DNA of 64,000 nt, taken from positions 744,001-808,000 of the forward strand of contig UWYS01000008.1 in assembly GCA_900291925.1 (NCBI GenBank), in the 5' to 3' direction. Each line of letters begins with the position of its first letter. The stretch's first letter is position 1. Of this stretch, positions 13,201-21,866 are shown one piece after another. The notes under the pieces were generated by a model. It saw nothing but the letters and a program-made list of their open reading frames with translations, was not told where the DNA came from and ran no database searches. Position numbers and translations under genes: made by a program. The stretch comes from Thecaphora thlaspeos (Eukaryota; Basidiomycota; Ustilaginomycetes; Urocystidales; Glomosporiaceae).

Positions 13201-13597
13201 TGCCGTATTTGCGCTGAAGCTCTGGGAGCGAGGAGTGGCGGGCCTCTGCGTCATCGATGATGTCGACATAGTCGTACTCTTCTGCGGGGTTGGAAACGTC
13301 TTGATTTCTGGAACCCTTGCCGCCGCGTTCAACCTTTCGTGTGATCGTGCTCTTTGTCGCTGCCTGGGGCGGTACGCCGGCGACGTGGGTGCCGACGTGG
13401 ACGTCAGCATGGACGAGGAGGGCGCGGACGACAAAGGCGCGGTAGTCGTCGTCAACCCTCTGTACTGGGAGACGGTTACGCTGGGATTGGTCGTGGTGGA
13501 AGTCGTGAATGTACTGCTGCAGACGGTCGAGCTCGGTGCCCGCCTCGCCGTCGTAGCCAATTTCCTCGATGCAGTGGTGGATGAGTTCGTCGATCAT
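7253..13597 (-). CDS. TFC3: TFIIIC B-block-binding subunit (Tfc3/Sfc3-like)
   Basis: Largest subunit of RNA polymerase III factor TFIIIC, which recognises the B box of tRNA genes. It is a single exon of 2114 codons. The N-terminus (MIDELIHHCIEEIGYDG) matches fungal Tfc3 starts. A winged-helix B-block domain follows at about residues 155-240 (NYRFLQLVCRSREHAIF, then FDQKTVFYLAKKLIDVGLI). Further winged-helix-like segments (MTLRQMQNAFNVIGQTKRT, and AFVERNKDRYSSQVLNL, where DNA-binding repeats are expected) lie downstream. A conserved central block includes HYWTPQKNELLRDAAVILRA. Long acidic and Ser/Pro linkers separate the domains. The very long antisense open frames (for example 11324-12562) are shadows produced by GC-rich codon use. 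It diverges from the uS17m gene. Confidence 0.85.
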   Translation of the reverse strand: MIDELIHHCIEEIGYDGEAGTELDRLQQYIHDFHHDQSQRNRLPVQRVDDDYRAFVVRALLVHADVHVGTHVAGVPPQAATKSTITRKVERGGKGSRNQDVSNPAEEYDYVDIIDDAEARHSSLPELQRKYGSDLRLVLSGAVIRRMLAGSAEKVLTPSNYRFLQLVCRSREHAIFSTDLGSQLRFDQKTVFYLAKKLIDVGLIIKLKSPETGTSASLFVATKFRDKCPVWLRQQDADSASAVAPTAAHRLPSKRIKVEARSSTPGRVEDRDHDEDVEVDDDDEHDAAAVEDDADEAVEGPTLAMDETDTALSTKLFEPLDAEMTGVWFTSRPDLTRLRIYTYMDLTTAKVALRAHLQPKLGFANSPQRLRRAFQALLAKMVVDGLIEVVRLLTSDASADERGPTRKGLRMTDKGELELKALAAATRDNGQQQLDPGDDGREQRARASRAALERELRMREIRVTREVTVERQAHELVANAGSSGMTLRQMQNAFNVIGQTKRTIEMLVMRSEEASGGASLGDMRIRQFHEYLGRERRLRLYSQHAWALQAANEGFLAEEDAAAIASAGGFPEIDAAAFFADVQDAIAKTRALVSDAFVDTGKGLKTALSGPADDDAEGSGPSFNAAALRTPPAKPTGRPRGRLNNKTIERMKREDAEVKGRSQTPAESTNPVAVGDDRVDLDSMPATPAQSAAKRRKIQAVSPEPQHASPTPAAPFANPSGTTGGYDDATVEIDPEAPAGISGGESVALSQASPAPMQQPESLAAASASESPAPQGTAHSTPARRSPSTPRASAMKKEPRTVSEKKPRSNVTELRSTIALVECIEEVGGVLDSLLVPQELDAFVERNKDRYSSQVLNLREKRVRDKTIGRAIDQGTLKRTFVKLLKPGDRSQRTIVYVPSIDTAVLQRYCDAVVRGEEGWSRAADAVSVFKTPSGRVRLQAEDVQSLFVVRPWQDEAKLDARSFEADPTLAERMRTQFLAQERPMKQFLGHLAGSMARLALFHLACINAINAGASSRTRQIPSPTIDISYFWTEVSLELFLAICGPRAYDPSLEQAYLDPAARHASVSQLTSEARDALGLAKNKAAPPPRETQTAVYSLAAQLTSMTVAEAIHDDGDATGTPSSASRAAAVATAAATPSIPNIVFELKSRIPLYDWKAKGSVKPVLSTIDVGLSQERARSFWQKTGQICLGRYHLPADANAAETDFEPITIARGAIPDLLTPKAWRTGHLIRTLQRNFLLRFLQQPGGGHIPSDAVARLASRICLVPVAVVKRFWTAAAATSTDGVRSKSRRPTWPLDVQGIQMVEIEARETKRRQPVQQREGRNATLRKARELRARRVQEFDQALADAFQKTPAAEAFRVRIEWALRPFRKRYVESHVNFTLHDARQAIQRIFETATGTEVKLPAVRRRGAATARAAVTDDRDGDASDQWEEEQPPQDAGGANGHHGGDASQRKARRKATRKKGRNKMNAEDRTLQSARRSTTSAHYWTPQKNELLRDAAVILRARDRVRGRSDWSALTQLLDEGERSKNYTFIYRQWRLQLARMRNEFGEEGYLSALERKWAVVSAEARRTGELSDPEFPSATEFDLKLQVDFLRARIDKNAIFTSLEESSQSNPLPLDLARHDFTQGWQDEFRSIAAESRWDDFHTQDIGNVHRRFGMLLGNAFVLEPPSAAAPVVKEEEKADGGKQGAGEDEVEARLREELAESAVRAVVLSDDQRCSETDKADFCERFGEDEIESAVVRMLEAKAIRPTTAEVTQRRRPGTNFVMVDDFFLNVNDVRPDRPPPSSLDQAGLRRTLARLDSKLEHSISTPLYVEPVETDGEAACLGTLLSHNLMRAEIDVAPFADLRGHHAFNARTLNDDEIEAVLSVSISAVGLEASRRAALGVPTPPPPAAPSNVAVTGNEVAEAESWLDIFTRAPDDDLAAIREVKHLLDGAGTEGIALAQCLSLLPFDPLHSSILHRRDSSSCAPAFLAGTTSVRVIPARFYHLYTLPVLHSSPSTTRVLPRLWRDIHGAALPTLWCRLLDHVASVCIQRPGISLESLYVKFAGAASAVEVLDVVLALAATQKFEVRWTEVEEVGGVVGSLHPKAGDGGIWAGFGEDQNAQTVTFA

Positions 13598-14329
13598 GGC
13601 GGCGGTCGCGGCGACGGTTGCAACGAAGAGTGCGTTGTCTGAGAGCAGAGAGCGGGCTGATCCATGCTGGACCGCACAGAGAGGGACGGCAGCGGCGATG
13701 CCAGCCAGCGTAAGGTGAATGGGAGGGTGTGTGATGGTGATGGTGATGGTGGTGGTGGTGGAGGAGGACAGGTGACGAGGTCCAGCTGGAATCCAGGGTC
13801 CAGCGGTCTGTAAAGAGCGAGAGCGGCTTCCGCCTGCGCGACTCCTCCACCTCGGCGGGGCTGTTCACGGCTGCTGCCGGCGCGCCCTCGCTGGCCAGCT
13901 TGCGCCGCACCAAATTAAAAGGTTTGTTGGGGCCCTTGAACGGCTTATGTAAGCAGCTCCAGGGAGGGAGGGGTTTTTCGGTTCGTCCCGAAGGCTCACG
14001 CCGACAACCCATGACCTGCAACTCGATCCCATCACATTCCATCCTCATCACCCCTGGTCCCCCCCCCCCCCCCCCATCGGAAGACATCCGCCCAGTCATC
14101 CAAGCCGGCCGGACAGAACAGCCGCTCCCAACACCACTGCTCCGCATCACGCTCCGCTCAGCACACTGCGCCACCCAGACGACCCGCAAGCATTATCCGC
14201 ACGCCGTCGCCCCTTTGCTGCACCTTTGGCCACGCCAACTTCCGCCTCTCCTCGTCGAAGCGCCGACTAGGTCACCACATCCCCTTTCTCCACCACCCGC
14301 CAAGAGTCTCCCGCAGCCAGAATCACACC
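13598..14329. promoter_or_regulatory. Divergent promoter region TFC3 / MRPS17 with simple repeats
   Basis: This 732-base gap separates two genes transcribed outward. It holds a GATGGT/GGT repeat at about 13733-13767 and an uninterrupted C run at about 14060-14076, both likely length-variable. Open frames on both strands cross the gap but resemble no protein. No TATA box or known factor site could be assigned with confidence. Confidence 0.5.
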
Positions 14330-14871
14330 ATGCCGGCGCAACAACTCCAGGGCATCGTCACAAAGGCTGGCGTCATGGCAAAGACGGTCACCATGACCGT
14401 CGAAAAGCACCTCGTCCACCCAAAGCTCCTCAAGGTGCGTCTCTGGGGAGCCATCTCTTGCCCCTGAGGCGATAGCTGCTGCTGAATCCCACCCTGTCCA
14501 CTCCTCTCTTTCCCACTCCCCCCGTCGCACAGTCCTTTGTGCGCCACAAAAAGTACCTTGTCCATGACGAAAACTCCAAGCTCAAGGTGGGCGACACGAT
14601 TCTCGCACAGGCTTGTCAGCCGCTCTCTGCACGCAAGCGCTTCACACTCTTCCAGAACCTAGGAAAGATCAGCAGGGGGAAGAGCTCCAGCGGGCTCCTC
14701 GGCGCAGAGGAGCAAGAAAAGAACCGCATCGAACGACTCGTCAAGAGGGAGGTTGCCAAGCAGGGTGGCTTTGGCAACGTCGCCAAGCAGGCCAAGCAAG
14801 AGCAGGCGGCAAAGAGCCAGTCAAAGGCAGCAATGACCGCGGCGTCATCATCGGCACAAGGGAACAAGTAA
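14330..14871 (+). CDS. MRPS17: Mitochondrial small-subunit ribosomal protein uS17m
   Basis: Component of the mitochondrial 30S-like subunit. Exons 14330-14434 and 14533-14871 (intron GTGCGT...ACAG, 98 nt) give 147 residues in phase 0. Exon 1 encodes [19 protein letters not shown] and exon 2 begins [21 protein letters not shown]. This is the uS17 OB-fold signature, with a lysine-rich beta-hairpin and the HDE(N)xxxxVGD loop. [14 protein letters not shown] completes the fold. The C-terminal tail is Lys/Gln/Ala-rich. Bacterial uS17 is about 85 residues, so the tail is a mitochondrial or fungal extension. No clear cleavable presequence is visible, as is common in fungal uS17m. Confidence 0.88.
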
Positions 14872-15317
14872 TGCACCTTAGAGCCGACGGCAAAGGGCAA
14901 TGGGAAGGGAGAGGAAGCGAAGGGAGGAAGAGCGATGCAGAGGCGTCGCCAACCTGTACCATATCATGTCTTGCTCCTACCCCTCTCGACAGAACGAAGG
15001 GAGAAGCAGTGTTGCCAGCGACCAACAGAAGGGTCATCGTCGGCCTGACACCTGATGCGTCCGGCAGCGAGGCGAGCGCTCGACGCCGCCCGATGCGCCG
15101 CTGCTCCTCGCCCGATGCGCATACGCTTCCGGTCCGGGTGGCTGGCCGTTGCCGCTCCGCTGCGCTTGGGCCGCCGCGCGCCGCCCGCCGTGGCTAGGCC
15201 AGGCGCTTTTGTTTTGGCAGCTGAAGCACACACCTTCCTCGCTCCTACCATCGCTCCTGCTCCCCTCACCACCTCTTTAATCGCCACCCGTCCACCCGCG
15301 GCGTACCCATCGTCAAG
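14872..15317. other. Intergenic region MRPS17 to Pex11-like gene
   Basis: A 446-base head-to-tail gap containing the 3' region of MRPS17 and the promoter of the next gene. The 100 bases before 15318 are pyrimidine-rich. I see no further feature. Confidence 0.5.
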
Positions 15318-17117
15318 ATGCCATCCGATGGTCCCTCGTCGCGGCCCTCTACAAGCTACCATTCGGCCCACACCGGTCTCAACCTCGCAGGGACCTCGAC
15401 GTTGTTCGACCCGCCCTCTTCGCCATTCAGTCGCCTCTCGTCGCCCTCTGGCTCCCGCACCGGCTCGCGGCGAAGCAGCAGCTCTCAGATCAGCGCCGAA
15501 CGGCCCAACGAGCCCGTCACCACATTTATCCCACACCGTCTTACCATCGATGCGGACGAAACGTTCGACGACGACGACTCCTCGATCGATGAGGTTGACG
15601 GGGACGACCCCTTCGATTCGGATGCGCTCGAGTCTGACGTCTCCAGAGGCAGAGCCGCCGCGCTCAACAAGACAAAAAATGTCTGGAAGAAGTCCAGGAG
15701 GCGTCGGACGGCCATCAAGGTGCTCAAAGACGGCGAAGGGCGCGATAGCCTGTTGCACCTGGCCCATTCGCTCGTCCTGCTGCTACACTCTTCACTCCAC
15801 TTCCCGCCACCTCGAACTTACACCGAGTCCATCCTTGCGCCGGGCGGCTTCATCCTCACCCGCCTCTTCCCGCGCTCGATGCGGGCGCACACCATGCAGC
15901 GCATCTACACCGCCGCCGAGGGCCTGGAAAACGTACGGCGCATCTTTCTCCTGGCACGCTGGATCCAGGCTGGAACGGAGGCCGCCATGGACCGGATGGC
16001 CGCTAGGTCCAAGCTATCGTCGACATCTGCCTCGCTGCAGTCTAACAAAGGTGCTCTCTCGTCCGCTGCCGAAGAGGAGAAGGTGACGGCAGCCGATGAG
16101 AAAGAGGAAGGTTTTGGCTGGTTAAGGCCGCTCAGCGTCGCACCCCTTGATGCCGGGACGGTAGAGAACGAGGTGGTCGAGCAAGGGCGACAGCCTTCCT
16201 CACCCTCGTCGCGCTCTCCAAGCGGTGAGGAGTCACCCACGCGCTCCCACCTCAACGCCGTCAGCACATGGCGCGAGACGTGGGAGATGCGCCTCGCGAC
16301 CGTCTGCGACACCCTCTCGGTCTTGGGCGAAGCGTGCGACGTAGCGGCCTTTATGGCGGGTAGCGGCATCTTCTGGCGAGCCGTCGGGTTTGCCGAGCTT
16401 GGGCTGTTGAGCCGTAGACGAAGACGAGGCATCGAGAGGGTGGGTGTGCTTCTCTCGCTCTGCTCGGTTCTCCTATCGCTTGCACTGCTCAAGATGCAAA
16501 GGTTGAGATTGAGGGCCGAGCTGAGGAGCGCACATCGTCGTATCATCCAGGCCAACGACCGCATCGGATGGGCCAGCGAGCTGAGCGGCAAGAGGATACC
16601 AACGGGCGCAGCCATCTCATATCGCAAGTCGCTCTCGAACCTCGTCGAGGAACGGGAGAAGCACGAACAGAACGAGAACGCCAACACCACAACTGCCACA
16701 ACAATACCACCCGCACCACCACTTCCGGCGACGGACGAAGTTACATCGTTGTCCGCACCACCCCATCTCCGTCCCTACGGTCCAGGCATCCAAGAAGCTC
16801 TGGAAGATCTGGACGACGCGCGATCCTCCACCTCTTCGCACTCGACCAGCGATCCACAAAGCCTCTCGTCCACCTCGCTGTTGGAAACGACGGAACGCGA
16901 CCTTCTTCAAGCCGAGACGGACCTAGCACGTACGCGTCACTCTCTCGTCTGGACGTTCTGGGACCGTATCGCCTTCGTTGCCGATGGAGTCTTTCTAGCT
17001 TTCGAAGCCGTCAGACCTGATACGGACAAGGAAGGTGTAGAGGCTTGGTCCGGTATCTTGGCGGATGGTATCAGGTTGTTCAAGGTCTGGGACGGTGCAA
17101 AGTGGGGTAGCGGATGA
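15318..17117 (+). CDS. Pex11-like peroxisomal membrane protein (tentative)
   Basis: One uninterrupted frame of 599 residues. The N-terminal 110 residues are Ser/Pro-rich and acidic. A folded region begins near residue 135 with GRDSLLHLAHSLVLLLHSS, resembling the amphipathic Pex11 helix (T-x-GRDK-x-LR-x-x-Q). It is followed by ENVRRIFLLARWIQAGTEA, like the Pex11 RKxFRLGK segment. After a spacer comes RLATVCDTLSVLGEACDV, a hydrophobic helix near residues 374-393 (VGVLLSLCSVLLSLALL), and a C-terminal helix (VWTFWDRIAFVADGVFLAFE). Pex11 proteins tubulate and divide peroxisomes. The order of elements fits the family, but the protein is more than twice the usual 230-300 residues and individual matches are weak. 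It could instead be an unrelated fungal membrane protein. Confidence 0.5.
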   Translation: MPSDGPSSRPSTSYHSAHTGLNLAGTSTLFDPPSSPFSRLSSPSGSRTGSRRSSSSQISAERPNEPVTTFIPHRLTIDADETFDDDDSSIDEVDGDDPFDSDALESDVSRGRAAALNKTKNVWKKSRRRRTAIKVLKDGEGRDSLLHLAHSLVLLLHSSLHFPPPRTYTESILAPGGFILTRLFPRSMRAHTMQRIYTAAEGLENVRRIFLLARWIQAGTEAAMDRMAARSKLSSTSASLQSNKGALSSAAEEEKVTAADEKEEGFGWLRPLSVAPLDAGTVENEVVEQGRQPSSPSSRSPSGEESPTRSHLNAVSTWRETWEMRLATVCDTLSVLGEACDVAAFMAGSGIFWRAVGFAELGLLSRRRRRGIERVGVLLSLCSVLLSLALLKMQRLRLRAELRSAHRRIIQANDRIGWASELSGKRIPTGAAISYRKSLSNLVEEREKHEQNENANTTTATTIPPAPPLPATDEVTSLSAPPHLRPYGPGIQEALEDLDDARSSTSSHSTSDPQSLSSTSLLETTERDLLQAETDLARTRHSLVWTFWDRIAFVADGVFLAFEAVRPDTDKEGVEAWSGILADGIRLFKVWDGAKWGSG

Positions 17118-17519
17118 GACAACCAGCGAGTCAAACACGTTCTGACTCGTGATATGGACGCATGCTGCTGGACGAGCACGGGATGAATGTGTCACGACGA
17201 CAGTCACGACGCAGTGCATCAAACAACCTCGAGCTTCTAACCATCCGCCGGACAAAGGATGTCCTCCCCTGTCCGCTTTGAGTCTCCGTTTCACGCATTC
17301 ACATGTCGCGCCATAAGACAGACCGAGACCATCAATATACCCCATTTCGTCCCTATCTGACGCCCTCACGCCTTTGAATGCGAATCACGGGATGGACCAT
17401 CGAACGTCATGACATCCTGGATGCTCGAGATGTATGGGAAGAATTATAGATTCGCTACGACCGGCCGGCGCTACAATTAGGTATGCTTCTCTGTGTGCTA
17501 GCGTCGACCATGTACCTCT
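17118..17519. other. Convergent intergenic region
   Basis: A 402-base gap between the stops of the Pex11-like gene (plus) and ERT1 (minus). It contains the two 3' ends and nothing else I can recognise. Confidence 0.45.
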
Positions 17520-20160
17520 CTATTTTCTAGCCTGCTCCTCTAGATCATCGGGAACCCCTGAGTACTGTGCCACCTGCTCCTCCGCCCAAGAGATGGCATC
17601 ACGAGTCAGCCTATATCCATCCCTCCCTCCCTCTCTCTCCCTCTCTCTCATGATCCACGACGCGACGCGACGTGGACAGGAACTCACGAGCATAACGGGC
17701 AGTCCGTGCTGAGAGATCTTTGCTTCGAATGATATCATGCACTTCTTGCGGATCACGGCGGGCGAACCGTCCTCACACAGCCCAGAACCGTCGCCCAGCA
17801 GCTCGCCCGTGTGCGGATCGAAGCCCGGCTTGTTGAAGAGCAGGAGCGAGCGGTCGATCTCGATCTTCGAAACGCGCAGCGGTGCGTCTTTGAGCAAGCC
17901 CATGCATTCGTTGGCGTAGAGCTGCGAGCGGTCATTGTGACGGGCCCCCCAAAGGAGAGGGAGGGTTGGGATAGAGGCAAAGTGTCAGCGCCAGACAAAA
18001 CTTTACCCAACCGCCCGGAGTCTCTCAAGAGGGAGACCCTCGGCCGGCCAGCCGCTCTCAACTCACCTCCCAGAGCTTGACCACCTCCTCCTCTGGCGCC
18101 GTCTGGAAGTGCGAAATCTGTCCGCCTTCCAACAGACTTTTTGGCAACCCAAGGAAGCGCGCCGCGTGCTCGTTGGCCGCGTAAATCTCGCCTGTCCGAC
18201 GCGTGACGAACGTGGGGAGCGGCACAAACTCGAGCACGTTGGCCTGGTAGTGGTGCACGAGGCTGATGAAGGCCTCTTCCACGGCTAGCAGCTCGCGCTC
18301 CGACAGGCTGCGCGAGATCGCGAGAAATTTGGGCCGGATCTGACCCAAGCACCGGTCGACGGCCTCGCACGACTCGCGAGAGAAGCGCGTCTGCATCCAG
18401 CGGGCCAGCTTGGCTGGCGAGGGCCCGAGTAGGGGGCAGGGGGCGGGCGAGAGGAGGGAGATGAAGCAGAGACAATCAGCCAAGTCCTGGACGTAAACGA
18501 GCGCACACCCGCGGCATAGACCCCGACGACGTACCGTAGCCGTAGGTGTAGCTGTAGCTCCGGATCCCTAGCAGCTCTGCAGTGGTGGCGTGCTCCTCCT
18601 GGAGGATGTGCTTGGGTCGGGCGTGCATCTCGTTGGGACGGGCCTGCGCCAGCGACGAATTCGAGCCGACGTGGTAAGAGCTGTCGCGGCTGCGCTCTTC
18701 GTAGCCATCGCTGTTGCCGTTACTGCCATGTCCGGGCGCCGGGGATGGGCTGTTGCCTGCGCCCTGTAGGGACAGCGCCTCACTCACCGGCAGCCCGAAC
18801 ATGTTTGGATAGTTGAGCAGCGAGGTCGGCTTGTCGCCAAAGGCGTCACTGACGGGTTGTGACGAGTGAGAACCAGGCACGGAAGCAAGAAACCCGTGAA
18901 GCAGGCAAGGGACGATCAGCTCAGGTCTGGATTCCGAGAGCGCGGCGGGTGCACCGCACACTCACTTCAGGTCGACAGCCGATGGCCCGGCCTCCAGCAG
19001 CCTCATCAGCTCGCGCTGGGACGTCAAGTCCATGTTCTGGCCCCAGGCACGACCCTGCACCTCCGCATAGTCTTCGGTATAGGCAGCCGGAACGGAGCGG
19101 TTGAGCTGGCCGTTCCTGGTTGCCTCTTCGCTCCGCGCCTTCGTCGGCGGCGGCGCATCCATGTCCGTTGTAGAAGGCCCATGCCCTTGCCCCAAACCCG
19201 GCCGCGACCCCGACCCCGACCCCGATCTCGAGCCGGACGCTGGCCCATCTGCGTAAGCGGCGTACACGGGCGCCTGCGACATCCGCGTCGTGCTGACGTT
19301 GGCGGGGTGCAGCAAGAGGCTGATCGACATGGCCGGCTGAAAGTCGGGATCCCTCTCCGAGACGCCCGGAATATCGAGCTGGTCGGGCTCTGGCGACGCT
19401 GAGTACGGCGAATCTGGCGACGTGTCCTCCTTGCCTTTGCCCTTAGACGAGCCGGCTTTTGCTTTTGAGCTCGCCGCGATCGTCTGTTTGCCGTTCGAGC
19501 CCTGCGGTTCCGCATCGCGGCAGAGGGTCGGGATGCCTCGTTTCACGCTGAGAAACGTCGGAGCGCCGGAGATGAAGGAGGCGAGGGGTCGACAGTCAGT
19601 GTTCGCACAGGGCCCCTCACAGTCGGCGGAGCTCTCTTTCCGGAACGTTTGCTCACCATCTCCGACAAGGTCTCGCCTCTTCGCAAGGCTGTAGGGAAGG
19701 AGACGACGGGAAGACCGCAAGGTCGAAGACGTCAGCGATACCTTCGTAGACAATTTCATGACGAGAGCCTTGCCTTTGAGCTCGACGTATGGCCCAAGAA
19801 GGCAAGCAAACTCACCATGTGGCTGCGCTTGCAAAAGATGCAGGCCTTCTTGACCTTCTTGCGGCTCTCCTTTTTGCCATCTGCATCCTGTCCACTGCCG
19901 TCTCGGTCACCATCGTCGCCCTCGCCGTTCTTGTCGTCGCCTCTGCCTTGCGCCTGGTTCTCGAGCAGGTACTTGAAGCGCCTCTTGCGTTTCCTGGCTG
20001 GCTGGAAAGCCTCCGTGTCGTGCGGGAAGCCGCCCTGCGCCGCTCCGTTGTCGCCGTTTGCATCATCGCGGCCGAGGCCGGACCCGGTGCTGGTGCTGAT
20101 GCTGCCGAGGACACTAGAGGGCGCACGGAGGGCGCACCCGCTGCCGTCTTCTTGACCCAT
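17520..20160 (-). CDS. ERT1: Ert1/Rds2/AcuK-type Zn2Cys6 regulator of gluconeogenesis
   Basis: Predicted nuclear activator of gluconeogenic and ethanol-utilisation genes. Minus-strand exons: 20160-19816, 19688-19657, 19547-18966, 18848-18535, 18413-18067, 17921-17688 and 17573-17520 (635 residues; all phases agree). The zinc cluster is split over three exons: KKACIFCKRSHM, then PCEEARPCRR, then CVKRGIPTLCRDAE. Together these give C-x2-C-x6-C-x5-C-x2-C-x6-C, preceded by a basic stretch. Downstream come FGDKPTSLLNYPNMFG, a GYAKLARWMQTRF segment and a PAS-like region (PLPTFVTRRTGEIYAANEHAARFLG). This order is typical of Ert1/Rds2 in yeast and AcuK/AcuM in Aspergillus. The last exon (VAQYSGVPDD...) is the least certain. 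Without that splice the frame would read through a GA-rich stretch to the same stop. Confidence 0.85.
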
Positions 20161-20889
20161 CTCGGCTGACTGGCGGGAGGGATGGCTGGTCTATGCGTTG
20201 TCTCTCGAGAAACGAGCGGTATCGGGAGTGGATGGTTGTAAGTTGTGGGGGCGGCTCCGTCAATGTGCTGTGACTATGACGATGCTGCGAGCGAGGCGGA
20301 TACGCTCAAACCAGCCTAGCAAGGACGCTGTCCACTTTCGGATGCGCAGCCAGACGCTTATGGATCTCGGACAATGACGGGCGTTCGAGCGAGCTAGGCG
20401 CCTATGTACCCAATACGCTGGATCCACGTGGTGGAGGCGAGAGGAGGGTGTTGTCACGTTGCGATGGGAGCCAAACGACCGTCCGTCCGTCCGTCCAATA
20501 GCCGATGCCTAGTAGTAGGTACGACAAAGTGAGCTGGGGTTGATGCTAGTGAACTGTGAGAGTGGGGAGCGAGCTGGGGTCGACGTGGAGAGCACGCCCG
20601 ATCTGCGGTGCGCTGAGGTCAGCAAGAATGGCGGGCTGTCCGCAGCAAGCGATGATGCGGGTGTCAGGCTCGACTCGGAGCCGCCGAGGGGACTCGAGGG
20701 GAGGCTGTCACAGAGAGCTGTAGTGGAAAAACGTTCGCGGCCTTTCCCGGTGCTTGCGAGCAGCACGGACCGCGTGTAATGAGGACGGCTTGCGGCTGGG
20801 AGCCGAACGGAGCGGTGCCAGATCGATTGTCGCAGTTGCTAGATCAAAGGTAGGTGTCAAGAAGGAAGGACGGAGTGAAAGGTACAGAA

Positions 20890-20890
20890 G

Positions 20891-20926
<36 letters not shown>

Positions 20927-20984
20927 GAGAGAGAGAGAGAGGAAAAGAGAAAGAGGGAGGGAAAGAGAGGGAGGGAGAGAGAGA

Positions 20985-21015
<31 letters not shown>

Positions 21016-21025
21016 GGACAGAGAG
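20890..21025. repeat. (GA)n-rich purine microsatellite
   Basis: About 135 bases of nearly pure GA/GAAA/GGGA purine sequence on the plus strand, made of (GA)n blocks with short AAA or GG interruptions. It sits about 730-860 bases upstream of the ERT1 start codon, on the CT-rich side relative to that gene. Such tracts can be length-variable and can bind GAGA-type factors. No function can be read from the sequence. Confidence 0.9.
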
Positions 21026-21143
21026 GGTCATGGAAAGGCACAGGCAATAAGAGGCCCGGTATCGGATCCGCTCAGGATCCACGCCAAGCGGAGCCGAAAA
21101 GGCGGGTTCAACACCGGCAAGGCGACCAACGTCCACCGACCAG

Positions 21144-21184
21144 GCTGCCTGCTGCCTGCTGCCTGCTGCCTGCTGCCTGCTGCT
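21144..21184. repeat. Period-7 tandem repeat (CTGCCTG)
   Basis: About five and a half copies of the 7-mer CTGCCTG in tandem, in non-coding sequence. The copies are identical, which suggests recent slippage. Confidence 0.85.
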
Positions 21185-21278
21185 CTACAATACGGGACAA
21201 GTGGCGCTCTCTTGCTGGACAGCTTACGTGTTGTAAGACAGACGGCATCGAGATCGATCTCGCTACGGTACAACACGA

Positions 21279-21866
21279 CTAACTACTTTTGTATCTACAA
21301 TCAAACAAGCTCGCACACGCAAACGAGAGCGACAGTCGAAGCTCGAGACCTTGGATGACCGCGGCCCTCGAGCTCGCCGGCCGGTCTAGGCCCAACCTGC
21401 CAGTTCGGATGCAGCCGAGACATGCCCTTGGCTCGCAGAAGGGGCGAGATGGAGGGGGTGAAGATAGCCGGTCGGCACGGGCCAGCTCAGCATCGAGGTA
21501 TGTCGGCTTGTCCGGCTCCCGCTGCTTAAATTCGGCATGGGATGGCGGTAGGCGAAGTGGGGGAGGGGCCGGGGTCAAGGAGGCGGAAGGTGCGAACGTC
21601 AAACGGATCGCAAACGCCTCGGCAGCGCCTGGGTACCGGCCCCCTGGATTGGCAGGCGGGCGCAAGAACATGCCTTGCGAGGACGCGGAGAGGGGGCGGG
21701 ATGGGTTGATGGCGGTGATGTCGAACGCATGACCGTGCAGGAGCGCAGTAAGATCAGCTTTTAAGACTGCAAATCGCAGCAGTTCACGAGTCGTTGCGGC
21801 CTTCGTCGCTGCCCCCTGGCGGGAGTCTTGGAAGTAGTTGTCCGATTGCAAAGCTTGGCCAGCCAC
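21279..21866 (-). CDS. Doubtful hypothetical ORF, 195 codons
   Basis: An open frame starting MAGQALQSDNYFQDSRQGAA. The first 50 residues look like an ordinary amphipathic helical protein (TTRELLRFAVLKADLTALLH), but the rest is Pro/Arg/Ser-rich as expected of a chance GC-rich frame. No family is recognised. An overlapping plus-strand frame of 147 codons covers much of the same DNA. It is listed because the N-terminal half has a believable protein composition; it may be a first exon of something diverged, or noise. Confidence 0.2.
   Translation of the reverse strand: MAGQALQSDNYFQDSRQGAATKAATTRELLRFAVLKADLTALLHGHAFDITAINPSRPLSASSQGMFLRPPANPGGRYPGAAEAFAIRLTFAPSASLTPAPPPLRLPPSHAEFKQREPDKPTYLDAELARADRLSSPPPSRPFCEPRACLGCIRTGRLGLDRPASSRAAVIQGLELRLSLSFACASLFDCRYKSS

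Noticed and set aside
21050..21120. Possible tRNA B box (GGTTCAACACC)
   Set aside because: It deviates from GGTTCRANYCC at a key position, and no A box or acceptor stem pairing was found upstream.
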